DNA of 46,598 bases from Prorocentrum cordatum (Eukaryota; Sar; Dinophyceae; Prorocentrales; Prorocentraceae): NCBI GenBank assembly GCA_963575745.1, contig CAUYUJ010015688.1:271501-318098 (forward strand). Direction: 5' to 3'. Under the pieces are notes generated by a model. The model saw only the letters and a program-made list of their open reading frames with translations. It had not been told where the DNA came from and searched no databases. Position 1 is the first letter of the stretch. Every line of letters starts with the position of its first letter. Below are positions 1 through 10,064 of the stretch, one piece after another. The translations under genes were made by a program, and so were the position numbers.

Positions 1-447
1 GACGCGGCAGACGGCGAGAAGGGTTGAAGGGGGGCTGCCGATGACGCCGCGGACAGACGGACGAGAATGAGGCCGCCGACGACGCCGCGGCGGGCGACGA
101 GAAGGATGAGGCCGCCGACGGCGCCGCGGGCGAGAAGGGCGAGGCCGCCGACAGCGCCGCCCAGAACTGCGAGATTGGCTTCGAGGAGGAGTGTCGGAGT
201 TCGTGCAGGATCAAGAAAGGCGCGCGGCTCAAGGAGTTCGCCCGGTCGATGGAGATCGACGACCCGCTGTGGCCGATTGCGAGGTTGGCAGGCGGGTGGC
301 GGCTGGGGGGGGGGGGGGGGGGGGCGGGGGGGGGCGCGCGCGCGAGCGCGCGTATACATGCATTGTGCGTGCAGACGTATTGACAGACAGACAGGGCTCG
401 TATTGACAGACAGACGCGCGCGCGGATCTGTCGACGGACAGACAGGC

Positions 448-486
<39 letters not shown>

Positions 487-1330
487 TAGACAGACAGACA
501 GACATGCACACGCGTACATATATATATATATATATATGCATGCCATGCGCACAGTACATACATACCAAGCATACATGCGTGCCGTGCGATGCGCCCATGC
601 ATATATAACCCGCATGTGGCCCGCGGCGCACTCGCGCGCCCGGCCCCCAGCGATCGCCGCGAACCCGCCCAGACCGCGACCTTCCCGCCCCCGCCATCCC
701 CCCCCCGCGCACGCGCGCCTGGGCGCGCTTCGCGTCCGGGCGCCTCCCAGCCAGGTGGGGCGATGGCATGGCGAAGACAAGGTGGGCGCGGCTTCCCCTA
801 AGGTCGGCGATCGGATGCAAGCTGCACGGCGGGAACGTGCAAAAAGGTCAACGCGGGCGAGAGTCCGATGTCGGGACGACGAGCGAGGGCCCCGCGGAGG
901 AGGACCGATCAGGAGGAGGGGGGGAGGGGGCGCCTGCCCAGGTGCGGGCATGTTCTGGAAGCGCGATCGGATGCCGCCGCGCATCCAGAGGCGGCGCGAG
1001 AGAGGCGACGACCCGCTGCAGCTCGAGGATGCGCGGCCGGAGATCGACAATAATCAGGCGGGATGCGCGTGCATATATATATATATATATATATAGAATG
1101 TATAACAGTACATGCACACGTACATGCATACGCGTAGATCCATCCATTTATCCGCCCATCCACCCGCGCATGCGCATGCATGCATATAGAACCGTACAAA
1201 CATACATCCAGTCATGCATGCATACATGCACACCACGCACGCACATGCCTGTACATCTCCTAAACTTACATACATTTTCATATTATACATACAACTACAC
1301 GCGCAAATGCACATGATACCGGAGAAAAGC
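1..1330. repeat. Low-complexity and microsatellite region
   Basis: No credible gene is visible. The stretch holds GC-rich degenerate triplets at the start, a poly-G run near 306-332, a (CAGA)n tract at about 440-505, (TA)n tracts at about 518-537 and 1071-1095, and CATA/TACA-rich sequence from 1100 to 1320. The long open frames here are compositional artefacts: all frames translate to Arg/Pro-rich or Thr/Asp/Arg repeat peptides. Confidence 0.8.
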
Positions 1331-1334
1331 CCCA

Positions 1335-1530
1335 AACAGTTTTTTGTTGGGTTTGGGGCTATAGGACAATGGGGCCAAAGGGCTACGGGGCTATATGGGC
1401 TATATGGCTATAGGGGTATAGTGCTATAGGGCTATTGGGATATTGGGCTATGGGGGCTATAGGACTATGGAGCTATAGGGCTATGGGGCTCTAGGGCTCT
1501 AGCTATAAGGCTACATGGCTATAAGGTGCC
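1335..1530. repeat. Degenerate GGGCTATAG tandem repeat
   Basis: A short unit close to GGGGCTATA recurs about twenty times with small length changes (GGGCTATAGG, GGGGCTATGG, GGCTATATG). It has no coding potential and looks like a minisatellite built from a 9-10 bp unit. Confidence 0.8.
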
Positions 1531-1680
1531 CGGGCGCCCCCGGGCACCTCTGGGCGCTCCCGGGCACCCGGGCGCCCGGGCACCGGGCGCCCGGCCACCG
1601 GCCACCGAAATCTTGGGGCACCGGGCACCCGCGGGCGCCCCTGGGCACCCGGGCACCCGGCCACCGGCCACCACATTGGC
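1525..1680. repeat. CCGGGCACC / CGCCCGGGCA tandem repeat
   Basis: Overlapping CCGGGCACC, GGGCGCCC and GGCCACC units form a very GC-rich, self-complementary minisatellite directly after the GGGCTATA repeat. Several CCCGGG cores make it palindromic at short range. Confidence 0.75.
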
Positions 1681-1801
1681 GCCCCACCACTCCTAACCGT
1701 ATAAATCCGCTAGGACCCCATACAGAGGCAAGCTCTGATTGGGGAACATACTCATGCACACAATGCAAACATGCATAGCACACAACGGTACAGACCGATA
1801 A

Positions 1802-1972
1802 TTTCGAAGGGAGGGCCCCCGCGAGGTGGCCCAGGTGCGCGCGGCCAAATTCGACTCGTTCCACGCGGTGCTTGAGTTCGTGCACGAGCCGGCGCGCAAG
1901 TGTATCAGTGAAAGTGGAAATCACTGGCGCGCGGGCCCTCCCTGCCGGCGCTTAAAGGCTTCCAGATCTTAA
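1802..1972 (+). other. Short exon-like open frame, unidentified
   Basis: After a TAA at 1799-1801 the plus strand stays open for 56 codons to a TAA at 1970-1972. The middle part reads like ordinary protein (for example KFDSFHAVLEFVHEPARK, a mixed amphipathic composition) and unlike the Arg/Pro noise around it. There is no ATG, so it could be an exon or a gene remnant. I do not recognise a family. Confidence 0.25.
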
Positions 1973-2130
1973 GCGTACTTGCACCCCAGCTATATGTAGG
2001 CTAAGTATCTTAGTTGTACTTATGCTACTTACCTGAGTGAGATATAAGTTACTTATAAGTTACCATAGCGTACACGCTGTAAGTTACTTAAGGGGTACAT
2101 ACAAGTTACTTCTCAGTATTCCTAACTGTT
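1950..2130. repeat. AGTTACTT-rich AT island, left copy
   Basis: An AT-richer island holding many short AAGTTACTT / TAAGTTAC units. It begins with CTTAAAGGCTTC followed by CAGATCTTAAGCG. The same sequence recurs inverted near 27326-27366, next to a second AGTTACTT island. The island lies just outside the left end of the 8-kb duplication. Confidence 0.6.
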
Positions 2131-2176
2131 GCTTGAGGGGGGAGGGAGGAGGGGGGGGAGGGAGGAGGCGCGGCGC

Positions 2177-2455
2177 TCACGTCTTGCCCTTTGCCTTCGC
2201 GCGGCCCTTGCCCTTCGGCTTCGCCTTGGCCTTCGCCTCCGCCTCCTTCGCCGCCGCCTCCCTCTCCTTCTCCTTCTTCTCCTTTTTCTTTTTCTTTTTC
2301 TCCGCCTTCGCCTTCGCCTTCTCCTCCTTCTCCTTCAGCAGCTTGTCCCTCTCGTCCCTCAGCGCCGTCTCCCGCTTCAGCGCCGCGTCCCTCTCCTCGA
2401 TCGCCTTCTTCAACTCCACCTCCGCCTCATTCGTCGTCGCCGTCGTCGTCGACAT
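2177..2455 (-). CDS. Small Lys/Glu/Ala coiled-coil protein, copy 1
   Basis: The product is 92 residues. An acidic/basic amphipathic segment (residues about 9-45, pattern AEVELKKAIEERDAALKRE) is predicted by eye to be one long helix or coiled coil. It runs into a nearly pure Lys/Glu/Ala tail ending in KGKGRAKAKGKT. The tail resembles basic nucleic-acid-binding tails, but no family is recognised. The ATG lies inside a GTC/GAC triplet run, so the true start could be further upstream. The copy in the second unit has lost this stop codon. Function is unknown; it may be the last exon of a longer gene. Confidence 0.45.
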   Translation of the reverse strand: MSTTTATTNEAEVELKKAIEERDAALKRETALRDERDKLLKEKEEKAKAKAEKKKKKKEKKEKEREAAAKEAEAKAKAKPKGKGRAKAKGKT

Positions 2456-2560
2456 CGTCGTCGTCGTCGTCGTCGTCGTCGCATCCCGCCTCGTCCAGCC
2501 ATTGCGAGAACTGGCGGGCCCGCTCCGTCTGCTGAGCGTTGACGGCCTGAGGCGGGGGAG

Positions 2561-3297
2561 AGCGATAACGATCGCTGGGAGGAGGAGGATGAGGGGAGGA
2601 GGGGGAGGAGGAGGAGGGGGGGGAGGAGGAGGAGGAGGAGGAAAGGGGGAGGAAGGAGAGGAGGAGGAGAAAGAGGGGAGGAAGCGGGGGGGGAGGGGGA
2701 GGGGGAAGGGGGGAAGGGGAGGAAAGGGGAGGAAGGGGGGAGAAGGAGGAAGGGGGGGAAGGGGGGGGAGGCGAGGGAGGGGGGGAAGGGAAGGACGCGG
2801 AGGAGGAGGCGGGGGAGAGCGATAACGATCGCCAGCAAGGTGCCGACCTGGCGGCCCAGCGCCCGCGCGCGAGCCCCCCGCGCCTCCTCCATCGCGGCGG
2901 CTCGCGGCGGCGCGCGGCGCGGCGGCGCGGCGGCGCCCCCGCGAGCTGGAGCAGCGCGCGGCGATCAGCGATCGCTATTGCTATCGCTATCCTCCTCGTC
3001 TTCCCAGCGATCGCTATCGCTCTCCTCCTCCACTTCCTACTGTCCCCTCCCAGCGATCGCTATCGCTCTCCCCCTCCACTTCCTACTGTCCCCCGTCCGC
3101 CCAAAACGACGTTAAATATGTTAAAGCAGCTGGCGCCAAAAACGGCGTTAAAACAGTTAAAGCAGCTTGCTCGTCATCCTCCTCCTCCCCCTCCCGAGCG
3201 ATCGCCATCGCTACGCCTCCGCGATCCCCATCGCCCCCCGCCTTCCCAAGCGATTGCCATCGCGTCACCTCCGCCCAGCGAGCCCCATCGCTTTGTT
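2561..3297. repeat. Spacer with AGCGAT-N4-ATCGCT dyads and purine-rich tract
   Basis: A gene spacer of copy 1. It carries dyads at 2561-2576, 2818-2833, 3006-3021, 3052-3067 and 3197-3212, with degenerate ones near 2966, 3219, 3249 and 3279. Between the first two lies a long G/A-rich tract (about 2577-2815). The paired TTAAA-containing stretches at 3112-3165 (GTTAAATATGTTAAAGCAG) recur in copy 2. No gene is visible. Confidence 0.75.
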
Positions 3298-3378
3298 TTT
3301 ACCTCTGCGCGCGCGCGGTGACGCGTCCGCCGCGCCCCTTCGCGCGCCGCGCCCGCGCGCGGCACTCCATGCCAGCGC

Positions 3379-4490
3379 TCACTGCGGGCGTGCTGCCGCT
3401 CCCGCCGCCGCAGAGGCGGCTGCCTCTGCCGCTCTTGCCGCCGCCGCGTGCTGCCGCGACGCCACGTCGTAGCGGCTGCCTGGCCGCCACGACCAGTCGA
3501 CCCCGCCGTCGTCTGCGACCTCGAACTGCACCTGCTCCGTCCAATCTTCCCACGCCTGGTCGTAGGAAGCCTTCGCTGCTGCCAGATAGCCGTCCAGGCC
3601 CAGCCTCTGCATTTTTGCCGCAAAGGCATGGTACTGGGCCGATGCCTCGACCCAATACTGGAACGCCAGGACCAGGGACTGCATGTATCGCCTGTGGTGG
3701 ACTTCGATGTCGGGCCACCACGGCGCCATCTCCCACTCGGTGCCCTCCCCGCCACGGCGCAGTGCCTCAGGCACAACAGGCGGCAGCCTGATCGCCGCCG
3801 CCTCGGCGTCCCACCACTCGCCGCGCGCCCTCGGGAAGCGGCGCACCGCGCTGTCCCCCTCGGCCTCGATATCGGCCCGCGGCCGCTTCCGAAGCCACAC
3901 CTCCGACGCGGGAGGCGGCGGCGTCGCGGCGCCTCCTCAGTGACGGCGGCGGCGCCCTCTTCGGCGTCGCCGCCCTCCTCAGTGACGGCGGCGCCCTCCT
4001 CAGTGACGGCGGCGGCGCCCTCCTCGGCGCCGCCGCCCTCCTCAGTGACGGCGGCGGCCCCCTCTTCAGTGACGGCGGCGGCGCCTTCCTCAGCGACGGC
4101 GGCGGCGGCGGCTGGGGCCGCCGAGAGTTCGCGAGCTCGCTGGAGGAGCCACCGACGAGACGCCGCGGCGTTCTCATCGAGCGAGGGCGCCGCGAACTCG
4201 TCGTCGTGGCGAGCGCGTTGCGGCCGCAGCGGCACGGGCGCCACGGCGCCCGACGGCGCCACGGGCGGCTTCGCCACGGGCGGCGGCGCCACGGGCGGCC
4301 TCGCCACGCGTGGCGGCGGCGCCACGGGCGGCTTCGGCACTGGCGGCGGCGCCGCCATCCTCGGTGGGCACGCCGCCAACTCCCTGCGGTCGAGCCTCGA
4401 CGGCACCACGGGCGGCGCCTCGAAGCGCGGCGCCGCCGCCGTCGTGACCAGGTGGCTCGGCGGCGGCCCACGCGGCTGATGCGGCCCCAT
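3379..4490 (-). pseudogene. Ala/Glu/Pro-rich protein with W-rich C-terminal domain, copy 1, one frame break
   Basis: Starting at the ATG at 4490 (MGPHQPRGPPPSHL), the protein has a Pro/Ala-rich N-terminal part and then imperfect repeats of VTEEGAAA. At the last repeat (about 3929-3937) the unit has two Gs where the other units have three, and the frame changes. The second frame continues to the stop at 3379 with normal-looking sequence: RKRPRADIEAEG, EWEMAPWWPDIEVHHRR and a long helical region ending in Ala repeats. The same missing base is present in copy 2, so it is older than the duplication, or is a shared assembly error, or is bypassed in expression. The family is not recognised. Confidence 0.5.
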
Positions 4491-4552
4491 GGCTGCGCGC
4501 GCCCGCTGCCGCGCGGCTCGGCTCGAGCAGGCGCGGCTGCGCGCGGGGGAGG

Positions 4553-4577
4553 GGGGGGGGGGGGGGGGGGGGGGGGG
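4553..4577. repeat. Poly-G tract
   Basis: An almost pure G run of about 25 bases lies just upstream (minus-strand sense) of the Ala/Glu/Pro-rich gene. Copy 2 lacks it: there the spacer is short and ordinary. Confidence 0.85.
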
Positions 4578-4611
4578 CCGGGGGTGCAGCGGAGCGGGCG
4601 CCGCCGCCACG

Positions 4612-4730
4612 AGCGATCGCAATCGCTTCAGCCGGGCGATGCCCACCGCCCCCTGCCTTCCCAAGCGATCGCAATCGCCCCCTGCCTTCCCAAGCGAGCG
4701 CCAGCGCTTCAGCCGAGCGATCCCCATCGC
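4612..4730. repeat. Spacer dyad cluster, copy 1
   Basis: Copies of the hyphenated dyad at 4612-4627 (spacer CGCA), about 4662 and about 4713 (spacer CCCC), with degenerate copies between. They are separated by CCCTGCCTTCCCA linkers. The equivalent cluster in copy 2 is at 12583-12740. Confidence 0.7.
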
Positions 4731-4741
4731 TCCCTGCCTCC

Positions 4742-4742
4742 C

Positions 4743-4791
<49 letters not shown>

Positions 4792-4804
4792 CCCCCCCCC
4801 CCCC

Positions 4805-4896
<92 letters not shown>

Positions 4897-4916
4897 TTCC
4901 CCCCCCCCCCGCGCCC
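4742..4916. repeat. Interrupted poly-C tract of about 170 bases
   Basis: A run of about 170 bases of C broken only by a few T residues. On the minus strand this is a giant G run with G-quadruplex and i-motif potential. The corresponding place in copy 2 (about 12700-12755) has only short C runs, so the tract arose or collapsed after the duplication. Its length in the assembly is unlikely to be exact. Confidence 0.9.
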
Positions 4917-4989
4917 CCCCGTCGTCCCAGCATCCCCACCCCCCCCGCCCGCGGCGCGGCGATTTTCTCATTTTCCTCGCGGCGCGGCG

Positions 4990-7034
4990 CTACGAGTGCA
5001 AGACTACGTAGTCGCCTCTGCGCGTCACGCGCCAAGCCCACACCGTGGGCTCCAGGCAGGCATCGGCCATCTTGATGATGAGGAACTCGTCGATCACGCG
5101 CCCAGTGCTCCTGCCCTGCGGGCGCGCTGAAATTTCGATCCCGCGCGCGACGACGTGCAGTTCGCCAGAGATGGCAGCGCACGCGTCGAGGGCGAACATC
5201 TCGCCACCGCGCGAGCGAACCACATCGCCCACGCTGTACGTTTGCCCGCCCCAGCGCAGCGAAACCGACACGGAGACGTCGACGTCCCCGACAAAGGAGC
5301 GCAACTCGTCGGAGTCGGCTGCAGCCCCCGTCAGCGCGTTGCCAGTCGGCCACATTTGTTCGAGTTGCCTCTCTTGGTGCAACACTGCGCTCGCGAGCAC
5401 CGTGCACTCAAAGCGCGAGGTGCAAAGCACTGGTTCGTCGACTGCTTTTACCATATTGTTGTGGCGCTCCGTCACGAAGCAGTCGAGCTCCTTGGGCTCC
5501 TGGTCCGCGTTGTGGAGCACGTAGTGATGCTTGGGCTTCACGTAGCGGGCGCCGTAAGCCTGCTTGTGCAAGTCCAGATGGACTTCAGCCGATGCAACGA
5601 AGTCGTTGCGAGGGGCGACTGCCCCACGCTCTACGTCCACGAACGCGCGCGCCAGCAGGCCGCGCGCGCGGAGGGACGCCAGTTCGCGCTCAAGAGACTC
5701 GATGTCGACGACTTTCTCCTCGGCGAACGCCACCGCGAGGTGGATGAGCGATGCCAGCTCGCTCGCGCCTGCCTTGAATGACTTCTTGCACGCGGTCGCG
5801 TGCCCAGGCGAGAACATATTGTGCACAGCTCGCGAGCGCCCGCGCTGGAACTGCCAGCGCCGCGTGAACCTGTGGAAATCGGGAAAGGTGATGCTCGCCT
5901 TGCTATTGCACGCCGTCGTAAACGCAAACACTTCCCATCCAACGGTGCCGTTGCTCCACAGGTTGTGCATGCTGTCATATGCCATGTCGGACGGCTTCAC
6001 GACTGCCGCAATTCCTTATCCTCCAGCAGGCCGTTGGGATGATAGTTGAAACCGCTGGCCTTGTCGAGCTTCTTGAAGTCAGCTTTCGACACATGGCCAG
6101 GTAACCCCGCGGTCGCCCACGCAGCGGCGAGGTCGTCCCACAGCTTCCACACGTCGTCGGCTGACTGCGCGTCGAAGCGCGCGAACTCGTGGCAACGTAT
6201 GTCGACGAAATAGCCGCCGTCGCCGCCGACGGAGGCAGACTTCATGATCACGTTCTTGCACTTCAAGCACGGCCTCCAGCCGTTGGCGCCCCTCAAACAT
6301 AGGATGCCTTTGTGAGCGTCCATGTCGGCGAGAATCTTGCCAACCCGCGCCCGCGCGAGCACCGGGGCGCCGTTGGCAAGCGTCGCGGGCGCGCCAGAGC
6401 TCGCCAGCCTGCTGCGCCCGAAGAACACCTCCCTAAGGAGGAACCGAACAACGCATGAGATGCCGCCGTCCACGCTCTCGCTCACTGTTGTCCGCAGAAT
6501 CCCCAGCGGCAGCCACAGCTCTTCGTTGTGCAGATGTGCAACGCCGAACTCTGTGAAGGTAAAGAACAATGCCCAGAATTTCCAATCGTGCCGAAGGGCC
6601 AATGCGTCGCCTGGCGTGACTTCGTCAGCATACAACACCAGATTGAGCGGCGCGCCACGGGCGCTGCTCACCGCCTCCGCGAATCGCTCACTGTGCGATG
6701 TGCTTTCGCGACACATGTATTTCAGGAGCTTGTCGGCTCGGGCGATCGTCCACTCGAAGGGCGCGCCGCCGCCGTCCACGGGCAGCTGGATGGTCGTCGA
6801 GGCGGCATTGAGCACGTCATCAAAGGTGTTGCGGATATTTTGTCGGGTTACGTGCTCGGCAACGTCAGGCTGATGCGAGATCTTCTTGGCGAGCTGTGCG
6901 AGGGCTCTGCCCGTGATCCCACTCGTGCGGATGGGCTCGGATATTTTGCGCCGCTTGGCCTTGCTGTCGTCGACGACGTCGCCCATCGTTCGCGCGGCCC
7001 TCGCAGTTCCAGAGGCGCGGGCCGACGCGGCCAT
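4990..7034 (-). pseudogene. Transposase-like protein, copy 1, split by a one-base deletion
   Basis: This is the copy-1 equivalent of the intact gene at 12798-14843. The first part is open from the ATG at 7034 to 5997, the second part from about 6000 to the stop at 4990. At about 6006 the copy-2 run GCCCG is GCCG here; the lost base ends the first frame. Both halves keep the family motifs (YADEVTPGDAL, DSMHN, KPKHHYVLHN, TERHN), with scattered substitutions relative to copy 2. Either a recent pseudogene or a one-base assembly error. Function is discussed under the intact copy. Confidence 0.65.
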
Positions 7035-7138
7035 CGCGCGCCGGGCTCGGCGAGGCTCGGTGGGCTCGCCACCAGCTCCCTGCGGTCGAGCCCGAGCCGA
7101 CGCGGCTATTGTGTGCCCAGCCTCGCCCCGCCCGCCCA

Positions 7139-7362
7139 AGCGATCGCTATCGCTTCATCGCTTCCCCCCTCCAGCGATCGCAATCGCTTCCCCCCTCCAC
7201 CTCCGCCGAGCGATCGACGTCGCTTACCCCCTCCACCCCCGCCGTGCGATCGACATCGCTCTCATGCTCGCCCCAGCGATCGTCATCGCTTCCCCCCCCC
7301 CCCCGCCGAGCGATCGACATCGCTTACCCCCTCCACCCCCGCCGACCGATCGACATCGCCTA
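7139..7362. repeat. Spacer dyad cluster between ORF B and transposase-like gene, copy 1
   Basis: Seven dyads or near-dyads in about 220 bp: 7139 (spacer CGCT), about 7172 (CGCA), about 7210 (CGAC), about 7246, about 7274 (CGTC), about 7309 (CGAC) and about 7346. The linkers are pyrimidine-rich (CCCCCTCCA). The whole cluster recurs unchanged at 14948-15171. Confidence 0.75.
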
Positions 7363-7495
7363 CCATTTTCCCTTTTCTGTTCCAACCGCACCCGCCGACA
7401 AGCGCCTGTCCACCTGTCGGGGCGCGGCGCGCCGCAGCGCGGGCGCACCGCGGGCAATCGCGCCCTCGGGGGGCGACGTCCTGGCCATCGTCGGC

Positions 7496-9073
7496 TCAGC
7501 CAGGGAGAGCTGCCGTCGACTTGGCCATCGTGCTCACCACCTGGGCCTGCGCGGTCGCCTGCTGCGCGCAGGCGTGGACCTCCTCCGCGGTCCACGTGAA
7601 CGTCGACGGGTAGGCCTTGTTCTTATTGATCTTCTCTCCGACCTTCTTCATCGTGCTCAGCTTCTCCAGCAGCCCAGTGGCCTGCGTCATGCTGGCCTCT
7701 GGGATCTTGCTGACCCCTGGGGTGCCAGACTGCATCGCCATCTCCAGCTTGGACATGGGCATCACGATCTTGGCTAGGGAGCGCGTGACCAGGAGCCTGA
7801 GATCTTTCTCCTTATCTGCGTCTGCCTTCTCCTTCTTCTCTGCCTTCTCGCGCGCCTTGCGCTCCTTCTCGGTCTCGGTCGGGGGCGCAGAAGGTCCTCG
7901 CTGTCCGTGCCCGCGCGGGGGCGGGGCGTCCGAGCTGCTGTCGCTGTCCGAGCCCGAGCTGCTGGTGCTCGGCGGCTTCACCTTCTTGGACTTCTTGGAA
8001 GCAGGGGCCGAATCGGACATCTCAGCGCCCTTGCGCTGGCCCGTGCCACTGCCCTTGTCAGCGTCCTTAGCCTTGCCCTTGGCCGTATCCTTGCCAGTGT
8101 CCTTATCTTTATGTTTGCCGCTGCCCTTGTCCTTATGCTTGCCGCCGTCCGCATTCTTATCTGCGTTCTTGCCGCTGGCCTTGTCCTTGTGCTTGCCGCC
8201 GTCTTTACCCGTGCTATCATCCTCATCCTTGCTCCGATTCTTGCCAGCGTCGTTATCCTTATCGGTACCTTTGATTTTCTCTTTGCCACTGCCTTTGTCC
8301 GTATGCTTGCCGCTGTCCTTGTCCTTGTCAGCGCCTTTGTCCTTATGCTTGCCGCTGTCCTTATCCTTATGCTTGCCGCCGTCATTCGCCGTGTCCTTGT
8401 GGTTGCCGCTGTCCTTATCCTTGTGCTTGCCGCCGTCCTTATCCTTGTCCTTAGCCTTGCGCTTGCCGCCGTCCTTTTCCTTGTCCGCATTATTGTCCTT
8501 CTCCTTGTCCTTATCCTTGCCCCTTTGCTTCTCCTTGTCTTTACCCTTGCGCGCGTCCTTATCCTGATCCTTCGCCTTGCCCTTGGCGTTGCCCTTCTTT
8601 GCGTCGCTGCCATCGTCGGAATCGCTACTCTTCACATGCGAACCGTCCCCCTCGCCCATGCTGTCATCGGTGCCGTACTGATCATCGTCATCGGCCTCAT
8701 CGGAATGGGGCCCCTCCTCGTCGGGGCACGTGCTCGCCTCAGGCGCGTCCTCCACCTCATCATCGTCCTCATCCTGTTCGAAAGAATCATCCGTGTCACC
8801 CTGGTCGTCATGCTGGGAGGCCGCGGCAGCCTTCTTCCTCATCGTCTTGTTCTCATTCACATTCCCGTCGTCTGAAACTTCGGCCTCGACCCCTTCGGCT
8901 CTCGAGCGACTCGCGATCTGGGACCCCCACTTCTCGAACAGGTGAATGTCCACCTTGTAGCACATTCCCAAAATTGGGTGGGATAACGTGTCCGTGCACG
9001 TCTTGCGGATCCTCTTGTACGGGAACCCCTGCCTCTTGTACCAGCCCAACGGGTAGTAGCCCCCCTTCGTCAT
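7496..9073 (-). CDS. ORF B, Lys/Asp-repeat protein, copy 1
   Basis: About 525 residues from an ATG at 9073. Residues 1-50 are ordinary and Trp/Tyr-containing (GGYYPLGWYKRQGF, HPILGMCYKVDIHLFEKW). An acidic Asp/Glu/Ser region follows, then about 200 residues of KDKDGGKHKDK-type repeats, a Ser/Pro linker, and a helical C-terminal part (residues about 430-525). The ATG overlaps the stop of ORF A in the tetranucleotide ATGA. The tone is that of a nuclear or nucleic-acid-binding low-complexity protein, which is inference only. Every residue equals that of copy 2. Confidence 0.5.
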   Translation of the reverse strand: MTKGGYYPLGWYKRQGFPYKRIRKTCTDTLSHPILGMCYKVDIHLFEKWGSQIASRSRAEGVEAEVSDDGNVNENKTMRKKAAAASQHDDQGDTDDSFEQDEDDDEVEDAPEASTCPDEEGPHSDEADDDDQYGTDDSMGEGDGSHVKSSDSDDGSDAKKGNAKGKAKDQDKDARKGKDKEKQRGKDKDKEKDNNADKEKDGGKRKAKDKDKDGGKHKDKDSGNHKDTANDGGKHKDKDSGKHKDKGADKDKDSGKHTDKGSGKEKIKGTDKDNDAGKNRSKDEDDSTGKDGGKHKDKASGKNADKNADGGKHKDKGSGKHKDKDTGKDTAKGKAKDADKGSGTGQRKGAEMSDSAPASKKSKKVKPPSTSSSGSDSDSSSDAPPPRGHGQRGPSAPPTETEKERKAREKAEKKEKADADKEKDLRLLVTRSLAKIVMPMSKLEMAMQSGTPGVSKIPEASMTQATGLLEKLSTMKKVGEKINKNKAYPSTFTWTAEEVHACAQQATAQAQVVSTMAKSTAALPG

Positions 9074-10064
9074 GTGCTTGCTCTCTTTTCCTTGGTGCTC
9101 GTCAGCGTCTCCTTCAAGAACTTTTTGACTGCGAACGTATTTGGGCAGTCCTTCACCGAGGCCCAGAAGCTCGTCCTCTCCTCGACGCTGAAGCTCTTGA
9201 GGCCCGACGATACCTCCTTCCACTCGGGCGCTCTGGTGGCCTGCACCCCTCTCGTGCTGCACAGCGCGCATCTGAACACTTGTCCTTTTTTGGTGACGCG
9301 GACGGGGTACGCCTTCATAACGTCGCATGGTTGCTGGTATCGGCCGCACAAGTAGGCTCTTTCTGCTTCCTCCAAACACAGCTGCTGCGCCCTCTTGCTT
9401 GGGCTACTGTTCAGGGCGAACGCCCCGACTTTCCACTTGGCGCCCGACGCGTCCTCGCCCCAGCCGTCATCCTCGGTTGCCGTGCCCGCCGCCTTCGCCT
9501 TCGGCGGCGACATTGCCTCCGTCGCCTTCGGCGGCGCGCCCTTCGCCTTCGGCGGCGCGCCCTGCTGCTTCGCACCCTTCGGCGGTGGGGGGTGGGGGGC
9601 GGTTGCCGCGCCTTCGGCTTCTTCGCGCTCGCCGACCGGGCGGGCCTGCGGGGGGGCCTTCCGCTCGCTTCGGCGGAGCTCGCGCTCGCGACGCCCCTCT
9701 TCGGCGGCGGCGGTGCCGCGCCCTTCGACGTTGCGACCGTCGGCCGCATGAAGCTCGCGATGTCGGCGTATCCCGTCCCCTTGTTCCTGGCGGCCTCCTC
9801 TGCCTTGGCCACGGCCTCGGCCTTCTCCCTGGCGGCTGCTTTCACCTCCTCCTTAGCGCGGGCCTTCTCCTTGGCCACGGCAGCGGCCTTCTCCTTAGCG
9901 CGGGCCTTCCCCGCCTTCATAGCTGGCTTCATAGCTGGCTTGGTGGCAGCGGCTGGCCTCCTGAGCGCGGCCCGCGATGCGCCCTCCTCCCCATCAGCCT
10001 CCTCATCTTCTGGCGGCGGCTGCAGCGCGGCTGGCGCCTCGGATGGCGGCGCCGCCGACGACAT
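9070..10064 (-). pseudogene. ORF A, copy 1, N-terminally truncated and frame-broken
   Basis: The Lys/Ala-rich part (SRAALRRPAAATKPAMK and following, to SFMRPTVATSKG) is open from 10064. Indels at about 9585-9700, beginning where copy 2 reads GGTGGCGGTGCC, then throw it out of frame. The correct frame resumes by 9513 (MSPPKAKAAG) and runs through the Cys-containing patch to the stop at 9070. The first roughly 35-70 codons present in copy 2 are missing because the unit boundary lies at about 10185. Confidence 0.6.

Noticed and set aside
7907-8875. A plus-strand open frame of about 320 residues that looks like a multi-span membrane protein (also at 15716-16684).
   Set aside because: It is the exact antisense of the Lys/Asp repeats of ORF B; Lys/Asp codons read backwards give Leu/Val/Ile. 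No independent evidence of coding.
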